Of a DNA stretch of 64,000 bases, positions 36,857 to 47,433 are shown piece by piece. Origin of the DNA: Polyangia bacterium (lineage in GTDB: Bacteria; Myxococcota_A; Polyangia; Nannocystales; Nannocystaceae); assembly GCA_030424595.1 (NCBI GenBank), contig JAUHWG010000009.1, forward strand, positions 1-64,000, written 5' to 3'. The notes under the pieces were generated by a model. The model saw only the letters and a list, made by a program, of their open reading frames with translations, did not search any database and was not told the DNA's origin. The stretch's first letter is position 1. Each line of letters opens with the position of its first letter. The position numbers were made by a program, and so were the translations under genes.

Positions 36857-38530
36857 ATGGAGACGCCGACGATTCGAGCCCCCCGCGGGACCGAGCTCTC
36901 GTGCAAAGGATGGCCGCAGGAGGCCGCCCTGCGGATGTTGATGAACAACCTCGACCCCGACGTGGCCGAGGATCCAGCGAACCTCGTGGTCTACGGGGGG
37001 ACCGGCAAGGCCGCGAGATCGTGGCCGGACTTCCACCGGATCGTCGCCTCCCTCCGCGACCTCGAGGGCGACGAGACCCTGATCATCCAGAGCGGTCGGG
37101 CCCAGGGGATCTTTAAAACCCACGAGCACGCGCCGCGGGTCTTGATCGCGAACTCCCACCTGGTCCCGAAGTGGGCGACCCTGGAGGAGCACAACCGGCT
37201 CGCGCAGATGGGCCTGACGATGTACGGCCAGATGACCGCGGGGTCGTGGATCTACATCGGCACCCAGGGGATCGTCCAGGGGACCTACGAGACCTTCGCC
37301 GCCTGCGCCCGCGAGCACTTCGGCGGCGACCTGAGCGGCCGCTTGGTCGTCACCGGCGGCCTCGGCGGGATGGGCGGGGCCCAGCCCCTGGCGGCGACGA
37401 TGAACGGCGCCGCGATCCTCTGCGTCGAGGTCGATCCCCACCGGATCGAGCGCCGCCTCGAGACCGGCTACTTGATGCGCAAGAGCGAGAGCCTGGACGA
37501 GGCGCTGGCGCTGCTGGACGCGGCTAAGGCCGCCGGCGAGGCGCTGAGCGTCGGTCTCCTCGGCAACTGCGCCGACGTCCTGCCCGAGCTCGTCCGCCGC
37601 GGGATCATCCCCGACGTCGTCACCGATCAGACCAGCGCCCACGACGAGCTCCACGGCTACGTCCCCGCGGGGCTGAGCCTCGCCGACGCGATCGCCCTGC
37701 GGGAGTCGGACCCCGAGGAGTACATCCGCCGCAGCGTCGCGTCGATGGGCGAGCACGTCGCGGCGATGCGGGCGATGCAGGATCGCGGCGCTATCGCCTT
37801 CGACTACGGCAACAACATCCGGGCCCAGGCGGTGAAGGCTGGGGTCGAGGACGCCTTCACGATCAAGGGCTTTATCCCGCTCTACATCCGCCCGCTCTTC
37901 TGCGAGGGGCAGGGGCCCTTCCGCTGGGCGGCGCTCTCGGGTGACCCCGAGGACATCCGCGTCACCGACGAGGCGATCCTCGAGCTCTTCCCGGAGAAGA
38001 AGGGCCTGCGCCGCTGGATCGAGCTGGCGCAGAAGCATGTCCGTCATCAGGGCCTGCCGGCGCGGATCTGCTGGCTCGGCTACGGCGAGCGGGACAAGGC
38101 CGGCTTCGTCTTCAACGAGCTCGTCCGCACCGGCAAGGTCAAGGCGCCGATCGTCATCGGCCGCGATCACCTCGACTGTGGTTCGGTCGCCTCGCCCAAC
38201 CGGGAGACCGAGGGGATGAAGGACGGCTCCGACGCGATCGCCGACTGGCCGATCCTCAACGCGCTCCTCAACACCGCCGCGGGCGCGAGCTGGGTCTCGC
38301 TGCACCACGGCGGCGGCGTCGGCATCGGCTACTCGATCCACGCTGGGATGGTCGTCGTCGCCGACGGTACCGTCGAGGCCCGTCGCCGCCTGGGACGGGT
38401 GCTGGTCACGGATCCGGGCATGGGGATCGTCCGCCACGTCGACGCTGGCTACGAGGAGGCCGCGACCTTCGCCCGGCAAAACCACCTGATCGTCCCCGGT
38501 CGGGTCGATGACGACGGCGAGGCCGGGTAG
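36857..38530 (+). CDS. hutU: Urocanate hydratase
   Basis: The 557-aa enzyme converts urocanate to 4-imidazolone-5-propionate in histidine degradation. Length and motifs match Hut[46 protein letters not shown] (NAD-binding), [44 protein letters not shown], and the active-site loop [17 protein letters not shown]. The ATG at 36857 gives the family N-terminus ([18 protein letters not shown]). hutI follows 250 bp downstream. The 38531-38782 gap holds a small 12-bp repeat. Confidence 0.97.
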   Translation: METPTIRAPRGTELSCKGWPQEAALRMLMNNLDPDVAEDPANLVVYGGTGKAARSWPDFHRIVASLRDLEGDETLIIQSGRAQGIFKTHEHAPRVLIANSHLVPKWATLEEHNRLAQMGLTMYGQMTAGSWIYIGTQGIVQGTYETFAACAREHFGGDLSGRLVVTGGLGGMGGAQPLAATMNGAAILCVEVDPHRIERRLETGYLMRKSESLDEALALLDAAKAAGEALSVGLLGNCADVLPELVRRGIIPDVVTDQTSAHDELHGYVPAGLSLADAIALRESDPEEYIRRSVASMGEHVAAMRAMQDRGAIAFDYGNNIRAQAVKAGVEDAFTIKGFIPLYIRPLFCEGQGPFRWAALSGDPEDIRVTDEAILELFPEKKGLRRWIELAQKHVRHQGLPARICWLGYGERDKAGFVFNELVRTGKVKAPIVIGRDHLDCGSVASPNRETEGMKDGSDAIADWPILNALLNTAAGASWVSLHHGGGVGIGYSIHAGMVVVADGTVEARRRLGRVLVTDPGMGIVRHVDAGYEEAATFARQNHLIVPGRVDDDGEAG

Positions 38531-38608
38531 GCAGGTCGGGGAGCAGGTCGGGGGAGCAGGCCGCGAGGCGCGGCGGCTCTGCCGTCGGCGGTCGCGAGGC
38601 CTCTGCGC

Positions 38609-38655
38609 TGCGGTGCTCCTGCGGTGCTCCTGCGGTGCTCCTGCGGTGCTCTGGC
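38609..38655. repeat. 12-bp tandem repeat, four copies
   Basis: Copies of ctgcggtgctcc lie in the hutU-hutI gap. Not part of a supported gene. Confidence 0.85.
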
Positions 38656-38782
38656 GGCGGCCCTCAGCGACCGCGCTCCCTCTGGGATCGTCCGCTGGCG
38701 GATCGCTCGGGCGTGCGCACGCCCGACGTCGGGGCGCTCGTCCGTGGTGCTCCGCGGCGTCATGGGTGGTAGGTGTAGATGG

Positions 38783-40078
38783 ATGAGCGCACCCGCAAAC
38801 GCCCCGTCCAAGGCCCCGTCGAAGGCGATCGTTCTCTCGGAGATAGGCCAGCTCCTGACCCTCGCTGAGGGGCCGGACGCGGCTCGGGGCGGGGCTGCGC
38901 AGGGGGAGCTCGGCCTGCGCGAGGGCGCCGCTGTGGTGATCCGAGACGGCACGATCTCGTGGGTGGGCCCGAGCGGTGGGATCGGCGATGCGGTCGCCGG
39001 CGTCGACGAGGTCGAGGTCCACGACTGTCGCGGCAAGGTGGTCCTGCCGGGCCTGGTCGACAGCCACACCCACCTGGTCTGGGGCGGTGATCGGCGCGAT
39101 GAGCTGGAGCTCCGCCTCGGCGGCGCGGACTACGAGGCGATCTTCGCCAGCGGCGGCGGGATCCTCTCCTCTGTCCGTCAGACCCGGGCGCTCGGCGAGG
39201 ACGAGCTCCACCGTGCGTCCCTCCGGCGAGCGCTGCGGATGCGGGCGACGGGGACGACGACCTTTGAGATCAAGAGCGGCTATGGGCTCGATCTCGAGAC
39301 CGAGCTTCGCCAGCTCCGGGTCGCGCGGCGCCTCGGGGACGCGGACGGCCTGCGGGTGCGGACGACCTGCCTCGCGGCGCACGCCCTGCCGGCCGAGGAT
39401 CGCGGCGCGGAGGGGGGGCGCGAGCGCTTCCTTGACCGTGTCTGCGCTGAGATCCTGCCCGCTGTGGTCGCCGAGGGCCTCGCCGACTTCTGCGACGTGT
39501 TCTGTGATCGCGGCGCCTTCACCCCGGAAGAGAGCCGACGGGTGCTCCTGCGGGCGCGGGAGCTCGGCCTCGGGCTTCGGGTCCACGCCAACGAGCTGGG
39601 CTCGACGGGGGGCGCCCTCCTAGCGGCGGAGCTGGGGGCCGCGTCGGCGGATCATCTGCTCTACCTGGGCGACGACGAGCGGCAGGCGCTGCTCGCCGCC
39701 GGGACCGTCGCGACGCTCCTCCCCGGGACCTCGCTGGTCCTCGGAAAGCCCTACGCCGACGGTCGGGCGCTGATCGAGGCGGGGGTGCCGGTGGCGGTCG
39801 CGAGCGATTGCAACCCCGGCTCCTGCGCCCTCGAGAGCCTCGCCTTGGTCCTCGCGCTGGCCTGCTACGGCTGTCGACTCTCGCCTCCCGAGGCGATCTG
39901 CGCGGTGACGCACAACGCCGCAGCGTCGCTCGGCCTCGCGGGCGATGTCGGTCGGATCGCGCCGGGGATGGCCGCCGACCTCCTCCTCCTCGCCACCGAC
40001 GACTACCGGGACCTCGTCTACCACGCCGGCTCTCCGCTGATCGCCGCGGTCTTCCAGGGGGGCGCGCGCGTGGTCTGA
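38783..40078 (+). CDS. hutI: Imidazolonepropionase
   Basis: The 431-aa metal-dependent amidohydrolase opens the imidazolone ring in histidine breakdown. It shows the metal motif DSHTHLVWGGDR, EIKSGYGLDLETELRQL, AAHALP, CDVFCDRGAFTPEESR, VHANELG with the second metal His, and SDCNPGSCA. It lacks an obvious signal and is cytoplasmic. Start is taken at the Met before SAPANAPSKA; the upstream frame is low-complexity. It pairs with hutU; hutH and hutG/hutF are not in this window, so they lie elsewhere. Confidence 0.96.
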   Translation: MSAPANAPSKAPSKAIVLSEIGQLLTLAEGPDAARGGAAQGELGLREGAAVVIRDGTISWVGPSGGIGDAVAGVDEVEVHDCRGKVVLPGLVDSHTHLVWGGDRRDELELRLGGADYEAIFASGGGILSSVRQTRALGEDELHRASLRRALRMRATGTTTFEIKSGYGLDLETELRQLRVARRLGDADGLRVRTTCLAAHALPAEDRGAEGGRERFLDRVCAEILPAVVAEGLADFCDVFCDRGAFTPEESRRVLLRARELGLGLRVHANELGSTGGALLAAELGAASADHLLYLGDDERQALLAAGTVATLLPGTSLVLGKPYADGRALIEAGVPVAVASDCNPGSCALESLALVLALACYGCRLSPPEAICAVTHNAAASLGLAGDVGRIAPGMAADLLLLATDDYRDLVYHAGSPLIAAVFQGGARVV

Positions 40079-40149
40079 GCGGGGTATTGTGGTGTCTCGC
40101 CGGAGCCCTCAAGACCCGGCGCCGAGAGCCCGATCTGCGAGACCTACCA

Positions 40150-41862
40150 GTGTTGTCGGACGATCTGCGAGCTCGGGGCGGACGACCTCGAGAGTTGAGC
40201 TGCCGTCGACGTCGGGGCGGTCGCCGCTCCGCGCTCGCCGGGTGGATCGCCATCGTCGGGATCGTCGCGGGCGGGGCGGGGCCGGTGATGCCGGCGAGCG
40301 CGTCGCCGGCGAGCTCGTTCATCCCCATAGATGACCCAAGGGACAGATCTTCGGAGGAGGAGATCCGCGACGTGCGGGGGAGCGTAGAGGGTCCCGAGGG
40401 CTCGATCCATAGCCCGGCAGCGGGCGCAGGCCTTCAGACCGGCGGCGACGATCCAGGGCTCTCTAGTCGGGATGACGCGCCTCCTCCGTCGGCGTCTGGC
40501 GGGGACGGCGTTGACCAGAGCGGTGACCAGGAAGGCGGTGACCAGAGCGGTGACCAGAGCGGTGACCAGGGCGAGGACCCCGGTCGCGATGCGAGCGGGA
40601 CGGCCGCTCCCGGGGCGGACGATGTCTCGCAGGAGGTTCCCAGCGCCCGAGGCGTGGCCGCCGGTCGACAGCCTCGGGTCCGCTCACGGCTGCGACGGAC
40701 CCGGCGGCCGCGGACGCTGGTCTCCCCGCCGACGCCCGATCCGATGCCGAACCAATTCGCCGAGGCCTGGCGGCACTGTGTCCCCGGGATGGAGATCTGC
40801 ACGCGGCCCCGGCCGGCGCGTTGGCTGCTCGGCGCCCTCGGCCTGACCTTCGCCGGGGCCGGGACCGCGTACCTGCTCCTCGTCGGCGACAGGCTCCGGG
40901 CTGGGGATCCTGGCGGCATGTTCGGCGGCGGCGGGATGGCGGCGCTCGGCGGTGCGCTGCTCGGCGGAATGGTCGGCCTCCTCGGCGGTGACAGGCGGGG
41001 CGATCGCGATCGTCTGCGGCCCTCGACCTTCGCCCTCGACTACGGGACCGGCGGCTCTCCGCGGCTGGGCGAGCGTCACCCGGGGGAGCTCGCCTTCCGC
41101 TTCGCGCCGAACTACTTCTTCCCCGACGGCGGCGGGCGGCTGCGCCTCTTCGGTCATGTCGGCGGCCTCCTGGGTCGCGAGACCGACGTCGATCCGAGGC
41201 CGCAAAACAGCGAGCCGCTGCCGGGGCAGGAGGGCACCCACCCGGTGGTTCTCTCCGAGAACCAGCTGAGCATCGGCGCAGGGGCCGATCTGGCGGTCGC
41301 CTTGCCCTACCCGATCCTCCGCCGCAGCGCCCACCTCGGGGCGGCGGAGCTGCGCTGGCGCCCGGAGGTCCAGGTCCGCCGCCAGACCTACGACGACCGG
41401 GTGATCGAGCGGACGATGCTGCTGCCGCTGACCGTCGGCGTCCGCTGGTACCTCTCGCCGCGGCAGCGCTTCACCGCCTACGTCGGCCCGCGCCTCGACT
41501 TCACCTCGCAGGCGACCGGCGGGGAGCCGCTCGATCGGGGAGCGCCGAACATCGGCTCCCTCTACGGCGAATTTTGGTACGACATCGACGTGCCGATGCT
41601 GGTCAAGCCGAACGCCGCGGCGCGGATCAACGGGATGCTGACGCTCGGCTACGTCCACTCCCGCTTCGACGGCAACGGGATCAACATCGCCCGCGCCTAC
41701 GGCTTCCTCGGCCCGGCCTACGGCGGCTGGCACATGCGGATCCGGCCGCGGGAGAGCCCGGTCGCGGTCCAGCTCGGCTTTGGCGCGTGGGTGGGGAGCG
41801 GAGTGACCGCGGTGTTCTCCGCGGGCGCGGTGTTGCCCGATCTCGGGGGGAGGCGACGATGA
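40150..41862 (+). CDS. Putative outer-membrane or envelope protein with Asp/Gln-rich N-terminus
   Basis: The ~570-aa product starts at a GTG or TTG near 40150 (uncertain). It has a hydrophobic segment (GWIAIVGIVAGGAGPVMP) and an Asp/Gly/Gln/Ser-rich linker with GDQSGDQ repeats. A glycine-rich membrane-like stretch follows (RWLLGALGLTFAGAGTAYLLLV, GGALLGGMVGLLGG). The C-terminal 250 residues have alternating strands (FAPNYFFPDGGGRLRLFGHV, LTVGVRWYLSPRQRFTAYVG, MLTLGYVHSRF) like an outer-membrane barrel. Its stop overlaps the start of the phosphoesterase gene (ATGA), so both are one operon. Confidence 0.7.
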   Translation: MLSDDLRARGGRPRELSCRRRRGGRRSALAGWIAIVGIVAGGAGPVMPASASPASSFIPIDDPRDRSSEEEIRDVRGSVEGPEGSIHSPAAGAGLQTGGDDPGLSSRDDAPPPSASGGDGVDQSGDQEGGDQSGDQSGDQGEDPGRDASGTAAPGADDVSQEVPSARGVAAGRQPRVRSRLRRTRRPRTLVSPPTPDPMPNQFAEAWRHCVPGMEICTRPRPARWLLGALGLTFAGAGTAYLLLVGDRLRAGDPGGMFGGGGMAALGGALLGGMVGLLGGDRRGDRDRLRPSTFALDYGTGGSPRLGERHPGELAFRFAPNYFFPDGGGRLRLFGHVGGLLGRETDVDPRPQNSEPLPGQEGTHPVVLSENQLSIGAGADLAVALPYPILRRSAHLGAAELRWRPEVQVRRQTYDDRVIERTMLLPLTVGVRWYLSPRQRFTAYVGPRLDFTSQATGGEPLDRGAPNIGSLYGEFWYDIDVPMLVKPNAAARINGMLTLGYVHSRFDGNGINIARAYGFLGPAYGGWHMRIRPRESPVAVQLGFGAWVGSGVTAVFSAGAVLPDLGGRRR

Positions 41863-43130
41863 GCGGAGAGACCCAGCGCGGAGCGCTCTTGCTCGGGCTC
41901 GGCGTGGCCCTGGGGCTCAGCGCCCTGGCGGTGGGCTCCTGCGCCCAGCCGGAGTGCGTGGTCCCGGACTACACCGACCCGGAGTGCCGAGTGATCGCCG
42001 AGAACGAGGTCGGGCGCCTCGACGCGGCTGTCGGCGCGGAGCTCCGCTTCCTCGATCCGAGCGGGCGGAGCGGCCTCGACTGGGAGGCGCTCGGGCTCCT
42101 CAAGGAGCCCCCGAGCGGCGCCCTCGAGGCCCGGGTGGCGACGCTCGGGGACTTCGCGATCGGCATCCGCGGCGCTCCGGGGGAGGCGCTCACCCTCGAC
42201 GTCGAGCTCCACAACGTCGACCCGAACACCGTCATCAGCCTGGGACCGGCCGGCGCCGGGGTCGACCTGCCCGCGGCGACGGAGTCGGTGCTCCGCCGCC
42301 GTCTCGGCGTCGAGGTCGGGGCAGGGGAGGAGCTGGAGCTGCGCGGGCGCCTGCCCTGCCCGGAGCGCTTTCAGCTCGCCTTCGTCGGCGACATCCAGAC
42401 CAACCCGCTCCACTTCGAGCGGATCATGGAGCGTCTGCGCGAGGACGTCGCGGCCTCGCAGGAGGAGGGCGATCCGATCCTCGGCCTCGTCCTCGTCGGC
42501 GATCTCACCGAGGCGTCGAGCGACGATGAGTTCACGGCGATGCTGAGGATCGTCGCGGGGGCGCCGGTGCCGGTCGCCGTGACCCCCGGCAATCACGACA
42601 TCGTCCGCTCGAAGGTGCCGATCTACAACAGCAGCTTCGGCCCCGGGAGCTACGCCTTCGAGGTCTGCGGCGCGAGGGTGGCGCTGCTCGACAGCGGCAC
42701 CGCGAGGATCGCCCGCTCGATCGAGGGGCGCTTGCCGGAGCTCTTCGACCGCGACGGCGCCGACTTTCTGATCGCCGCGACCCACTATCCGCTCTATGCG
42801 GGGCTCTCCGGCGACGGCTGGTCCCGCGAGGACCAGCCGCAGGTCATCCTCGCCGAGCTTGCGATCGCCGAGGCGGATCTGATCGTCGCCGGGCACATGC
42901 ACGCGCTGCGCGATGATCCCGAGGTCCACGTCGGCAGCCAGGAGCTGCGGCAGATCGTCGTCGGCACAGGCGGCGCCGACCAAGGGCTCGGGGTCGCGCG
43001 CTTCGGCTACCTCCGGGTCGGGCTGGAGGTCGGCTCCAAGCCGCGGGCCTGCTTCGTCGAGGTGCCGCCGCTCGGTTGGGCGGGCCTGCCCAACCACGCG
43101 CTGCCGACCTTGCCCTACTGCGAGGACTAG
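41859..43130 (+). CDS. Metallophosphoesterase lipoprotein
   Basis: The 423-aa product has a signal peptide ending in a lipobox-like VGSC and a calcineurin-like phosphoesterase domain. Metal-binding motifs occur in order: FVGDIQTN, VLVGDLTE, TPGNHD, ATHYPLY and GHMHALRD, i.e. Asp, Asp, Asn-His, His and His-x-His. The ~150-residue N-terminal part has no recognised fold. It is coupled by 4-nt overlap to the outer-membrane-type gene upstream. The substrate is unknown; an extracytoplasmic phosphoesterase for nucleotides or phospholipids is plausible. Confidence 0.88.
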   Translation: MSGETQRGALLLGLGVALGLSALAVGSCAQPECVVPDYTDPECRVIAENEVGRLDAAVGAELRFLDPSGRSGLDWEALGLLKEPPSGALEARVATLGDFAIGIRGAPGEALTLDVELHNVDPNTVISLGPAGAGVDLPAATESVLRRRLGVEVGAGEELELRGRLPCPERFQLAFVGDIQTNPLHFERIMERLREDVAASQEEGDPILGLVLVGDLTEASSDDEFTAMLRIVAGAPVPVAVTPGNHDIVRSKVPIYNSSFGPGSYAFEVCGARVALLDSGTARIARSIEGRLPELFDRDGADFLIAATHYPLYAGLSGDGWSREDQPQVILAELAIAEADLIVAGHMHALRDDPEVHVGSQELRQIVVGTGGADQGLGVARFGYLRVGLEVGSKPRACFVEVPPLGWAGLPNHALPTLPYCED

Positions 43131-43147
43131 GGCGCAGGCCTCGCGGC

Positions 43148-43534
43148 CTAGTGGATGATGCCGAAGATCTCGCGGATCGCGTCGATGAAGCCGAGCTCGC
43201 CGGGCGAGATCTTGCCGTCGGCGCGGGCGATCGCCGCGAGGTCCGCGACGATCTCCATCCGCTGGAGCTCGTCGAGCTCATCCTTGAGGACATACGCGTA
43301 GTCGGAGGCCATCATCCGCCGCTCGTCCTCGCTGCCGAAGTGGCGGTACCAGACCCCGACCTCGCGGATGATGTTGGCGATCGCCTCGGCCGGGTCGTTC
43401 GGGGCCCAGCGCTGGAGGCGTTTCATCATCGCCCCGACCTCGCGCTTGTCGAGGGTCCCGTCGGTCGTGTAGCTGAAGGTCAGGTACAGGAACCCGAGGG
43501 TGTGGAGTGTCGACCAATTCTTCGGGTGTTCCAC
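43148..43534 (-). CDS. TerB-like protein
   Basis: The 128-aa product starts at a GTG with GAGGA 6 nt upstream. It is all-helical with acidic motifs at two points: TTDGTLDKREVGAMMKRLQRW and ARADGKISPGELGFIDAIREIF, the DG-containing motifs of the TerB/DUF533 tellurite-resistance superfamily. These bind divalent metals in characterised TerB. The longer ORF upstream of this start is Arg-rich shadow. It is cytoplasmic, converges with the phosphoesterase gene and shares a divergent intergenic region with the SPFH gene. Role unknown. Confidence 0.8.
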   Translation of the reverse strand: MEHPKNWSTLHTLGFLYLTFSYTTDGTLDKREVGAMMKRLQRWAPNDPAEAIANIIREVGVWYRHFGSEDERRMMASDYAYVLKDELDELQRMEIVADLAAIARADGKISPGELGFIDAIREIFGIIH

Positions 43535-43844
43535 AGCAGGTCCTCGGGCAGGGGCGCCGCTTGGGCGCCGGGGAGGGACGATACTACCCCAGCTCGGGCA
43601 GCTCGCTCTAGGGAGGTCGACACGGGCGAAGACGCGCGTCTGGCGTAGGTCGGCGGCAAACCCCGATAGCTGCCCGGTGCGTGCACTTTCGGGGGTCCTC
43701 TGCGGCGAAGTCGCGGGACCCCGATTAGGCTTGAGGTGAGCGGGCCAAGCCGCTCCGATCGATCTCGACGTGCAGCCTCCTCGGCCGCGTTGATCCTCAG
43801 TCCAAGGGACGATCGCCGAACGCCACAGGAGCAGGAGCAGAGCC
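43535..43844. promoter_or_regulatory. Divergent intergenic region (TerB-like / SPFH genes)
   Basis: 310 bp between divergent genes must hold both promoters. I see no convincing -35/-10 pair, RNA gene or repeat. The plus-strand gene has GGAGCAG 7-12 nt before its GTG. Confidence 0.35.
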
Positions 43845-44669
43845 GTGAAGCAGAGCGCAGGGATGACCGTGAGGAGCCTATTTCGACCTTTGACGATGGC
43901 TCTGGCCCTCGTCACCGCGAGCAGCGGCTGCGCGATCGTCCGGGCAGGGGAGGTCGGCGTGAAGAGCCGCCTCGGCAAGCTCAACACCAAGATCTACGCG
44001 CCTGGCGTCGTCGGCCTCAACCCGTTCACCAGCCGCCTCATCCGCGTGCCGACCCAGACCGTCAACCGCGAGGTCCAGCTCAACCTGCCGTCGAAGGAGG
44101 GCCTCAACGTCAGCGCTGAGATCTCGATCCTCTATCACATCGAGGCCGAGAAGGCGCGCGACGTGCTCTTGGACGTCGGCCTCGACTACGAAGAGGTCTT
44201 GATCCTCAGCGTCTTCCGCTCCTCCTCGGCCGACATCTGCGCCCGCTTCTTCGCCAAGGACATGCACTCCGGGAAGCGGGCCGAGATCGAGGCCGAGATC
44301 CTCAAGGCGATGGCCTCGCTCCTCCAACCCCGCGGCTTCGTCATCGAGGCGGTCCTCCTCAAGAGCATCAGCCTCCCGCCCGGCCTCTACACCGCCATCG
44401 AGGACAAGCTCGAGGCTGAGCAGGAGGCCCAGCGCATGGAGTTCATTCTTCAACGGGAGCGGCAAGAGGCCGAGCGCAAGAAGATCGAGGCCGAGGGTGT
44501 CCGCGACGCCCAGAAGATCATCTCCGACGGCCTCACCCCCGAGCTCATCCAGCTCCGCAGCCTCGAGGTCCTCCAGGACCTGTCCAGCTCGCCGAACGCC
44601 AAGCTGATCATCACCGACGGCAAGGCGCCCGTTCTCGTCGGCCCGCCCGATACGAGCGGCGGCCAGTAG
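43845..44669 (+). CDS. SPFH/Band-7 (prohibitin-like) lipoprotein
   Basis: The 274-aa product has a hydrophobic N-terminus ending in the lipobox-like ASSGC. An SPFH core follows (GEVGVKSRLGKLNTKIYAPGV, RLIRVPTQTVNREVQLNLPSKEG, ISILYHIEAEKARDVLLDVG) and a long coiled coil (KLEAEQEAQRMEFILQRERQEAERKKIEAEG). It ends in a short Gly/Pro tail. SPFH proteins form ring-like oligomers that organise membranes or regulate proteases such as FtsH. Most SPFH proteins use a transmembrane helix; a lipid anchor is less usual. GTG start chosen; an in-frame ATG 18 nt later is possible. Confidence 0.87.
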   Translation: MKQSAGMTVRSLFRPLTMALALVTASSGCAIVRAGEVGVKSRLGKLNTKIYAPGVVGLNPFTSRLIRVPTQTVNREVQLNLPSKEGLNVSAEISILYHIEAEKARDVLLDVGLDYEEVLILSVFRSSSADICARFFAKDMHSGKRAEIEAEILKAMASLLQPRGFVIEAVLLKSISLPPGLYTAIEDKLEAEQEAQRMEFILQRERQEAERKKIEAEGVRDAQKIISDGLTPELIQLRSLEVLQDLSSSPNAKLIITDGKAPVLVGPPDTSGGQ

Positions 44670-44702
44670 CGCTATGGGGGCGAGTCTCTGCGCGCCGCGA
44701 GG

Positions 44703-44729
44703 GTCTCGCGGTGCTCCCCATCGCGAGAC
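44703..44729. terminator. Hairpin between convergent SPFH and minus-strand genes
   Basis: GTCTCGCG (44703-44710) pairs perfectly with CGCGAGAC (44722-44729) around an 11-nt loop. No T-run follows, so it is only a candidate bidirectional terminator. Confidence 0.35.
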
Positions 44730-44767
44730 AGCTTCGCCGCTACCCGTTCGCCGCTCGCCGCTCGCCT

Positions 44768-45472
44768 CTACCCGAGCAGGACCTCGGTGAAGAACTCGCG
44801 GGTCACCTGCTCGCTGCCGCTGTCGATCATGAAGACATGCGCGCGCCCGCGGTGGCCGTCGAAGTCGATCAGCAGCCAGACCTCGACCGCCCAGGTCTTG
44901 GAGTGGGCGAGGCAGGGGGGCGTCCAGCCGATCACGACCGGGGGTCCGAGGTGATCGTGGGTCCGCTCCTGGAGCGAGCGGTTGAAGGAGTCGAGCCGTC
45001 GAACGGCCGCGAGCGCGGCTCGCTGGGCGTTCTGGTCGACCCGGCGACGCCAGTCGCTCGAGAAGCGGAGATCCTCGATCACCGGCTGCGACGCCGGCAT
45101 CACGGCGATGTAGGTCTCGCTCGCCGGGAGCATGCCGTAGTCCGGGAGGTCGAACTCGGGGTAGAGGTTGCCCGCGATGATCTCCCGCTCTCGCCGCTGG
45201 ATCTCGCCGTCGAGGAGCTGCACCTCGCGCTCGCCGTAGCACATGTAGAGGCGGAGGATCTGGTTCTGGCTCGGGAGCTGGTGGTCCCAGTCGAGCAGCG
45301 CCCGGGCGCCGTAGAAGTGGTTGCCGGTGAAGGGGGTGAGCTGCGGCAGCGACTTCAGGAGCGCCTTGCGTTGCCTCGCCGTCGGGGTGATCCCCTGCTG
45401 AACGAGGCGGGGGTGGACGTAGAGGTTGTCTGTGACGGCGGAGCGCACCATCGCGTCGTCGGGGTCCTTCAT
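44768..45472 (-). CDS. Hypothetical protein, 234 aa
   Basis: The product begins [21 protein letters not shown] and has no signal peptide or membrane segment. Visible features are a helical region (TPTARQRKALLKSLPQL), FYGARALLDWDHQLPSQNQI, and a C-terminal alpha/beta part (AVEVWLLIDFDGHRGRAHVFMI). It does not match a family I know. Its start overlaps the hisG stop by 4 nt (ATGA), so it is cotranslated with hisG and murA; a link to the histidine pathway is possible but not shown. Confidence 0.7.
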   Translation of the reverse strand: MKDPDDAMVRSAVTDNLYVHPRLVQQGITPTARQRKALLKSLPQLTPFTGNHFYGARALLDWDHQLPSQNQILRLYMCYGEREVQLLDGEIQRREREIIAGNLYPEFDLPDYGMLPASETYIAVMPASQPVIEDLRFSSDWRRRVDQNAQRAALAAVRRLDSFNRSLQERTHDHLGPPVVIGWTPPCLAHSKTWAVEVWLLIDFDGHRGRAHVFMIDSGSEQVTREFFTEVLLG

Positions 45473-46147
45473 GCTCTCCTCGTCTGCTTGCTGGGGTCGC
45501 CGGTGTCGCGTGGTGTCGCGCTCGCGGCCCGGAGGGCCTCGATGAGCGCTTCGACGCGCGCGCGCTTGAGCTTCAGGCTCGCCGGGTGAACGATGAGCCG
45601 GCTGGTCACGTTGAGGATGGTCTCGACCTCACGCAGGTGATTCTGCCGCAGGGTCTCGCCGCTCTCCACCAAATCGACGATTTGGTCGGCGAGGCCGGTG
45701 ACGGCCCCGAGCTCGACGGAGCCCACCAGGGTGATCACCTGGGCCTGGATCCCGCGGGCGCGATAGTGGCGGAGGGCGATCTGGGGGTACTTGGTGGCCA
45801 CGCGGAGGGCTGCGCCGCTGCGCAGGGGACCGTTGATGGGTCGGTCGACGGGCTCGGCGACGACCATCCGGCACCTTCCAATGCCGAGGTCGACCGGCTC
45901 GTAGAGGTCCCGGTCCTCCTCGGCGAGGGTGTCGAGGCCGGCGATCCCGAGGTCGGCGATCCCGTGCTCGACGTAGGTCGGGACGTCGACCGGCTTGACC
46001 AGGAGAACCCGCCCGCCGAGCGGCGTCGGCAGGAGCAGGCGGCGGCCGGCGTCGGCGACGACCCCCTCGAGGTCGATCCCGGCGCGAGCCAGCAGGGGCA
46101 GCGCTTGCTCGAGGATCCGCCCCTTCGGGAGGGCGATGGAGATCGGC

Positions 46148-46164
<17 letters not shown>
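45469..46164 (-). CDS. hisG: ATP phosphoribosyltransferase, short form
   Basis: The 231-aa enzyme catalyses the first committed step of histidine synthesis, joining ATP and PRPP. Motifs include [62 protein letters not shown] and [25 protein letters not shown] (PRPP-binding loop). At this length it lacks the C-terminal regulatory domain, so it should need a separate HisZ subunit, not seen here. The ATG at 46164 overlaps the end of murA by 17 nt. Confidence 0.95.
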
Positions 46165-47413
<1,249 letters not shown>

Positions 47414-47433
47414 GGGTCCCTTACGTCTCTCGC

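Noticed and set aside
36737..39586. 949-codon open frame antisense to hutU and hutI
   Set aside because: Both sense genes are unmistakable enzymes; the antisense product is low-complexity Asp/Arg/Val-rich sequence.
43148..43990. 280-codon version of the TerB-like protein
   Set aside because: The upstream 150 codons are Arg-rich and run into the divergent SPFH gene; GTG 43534 has a proper ribosome-binding site.
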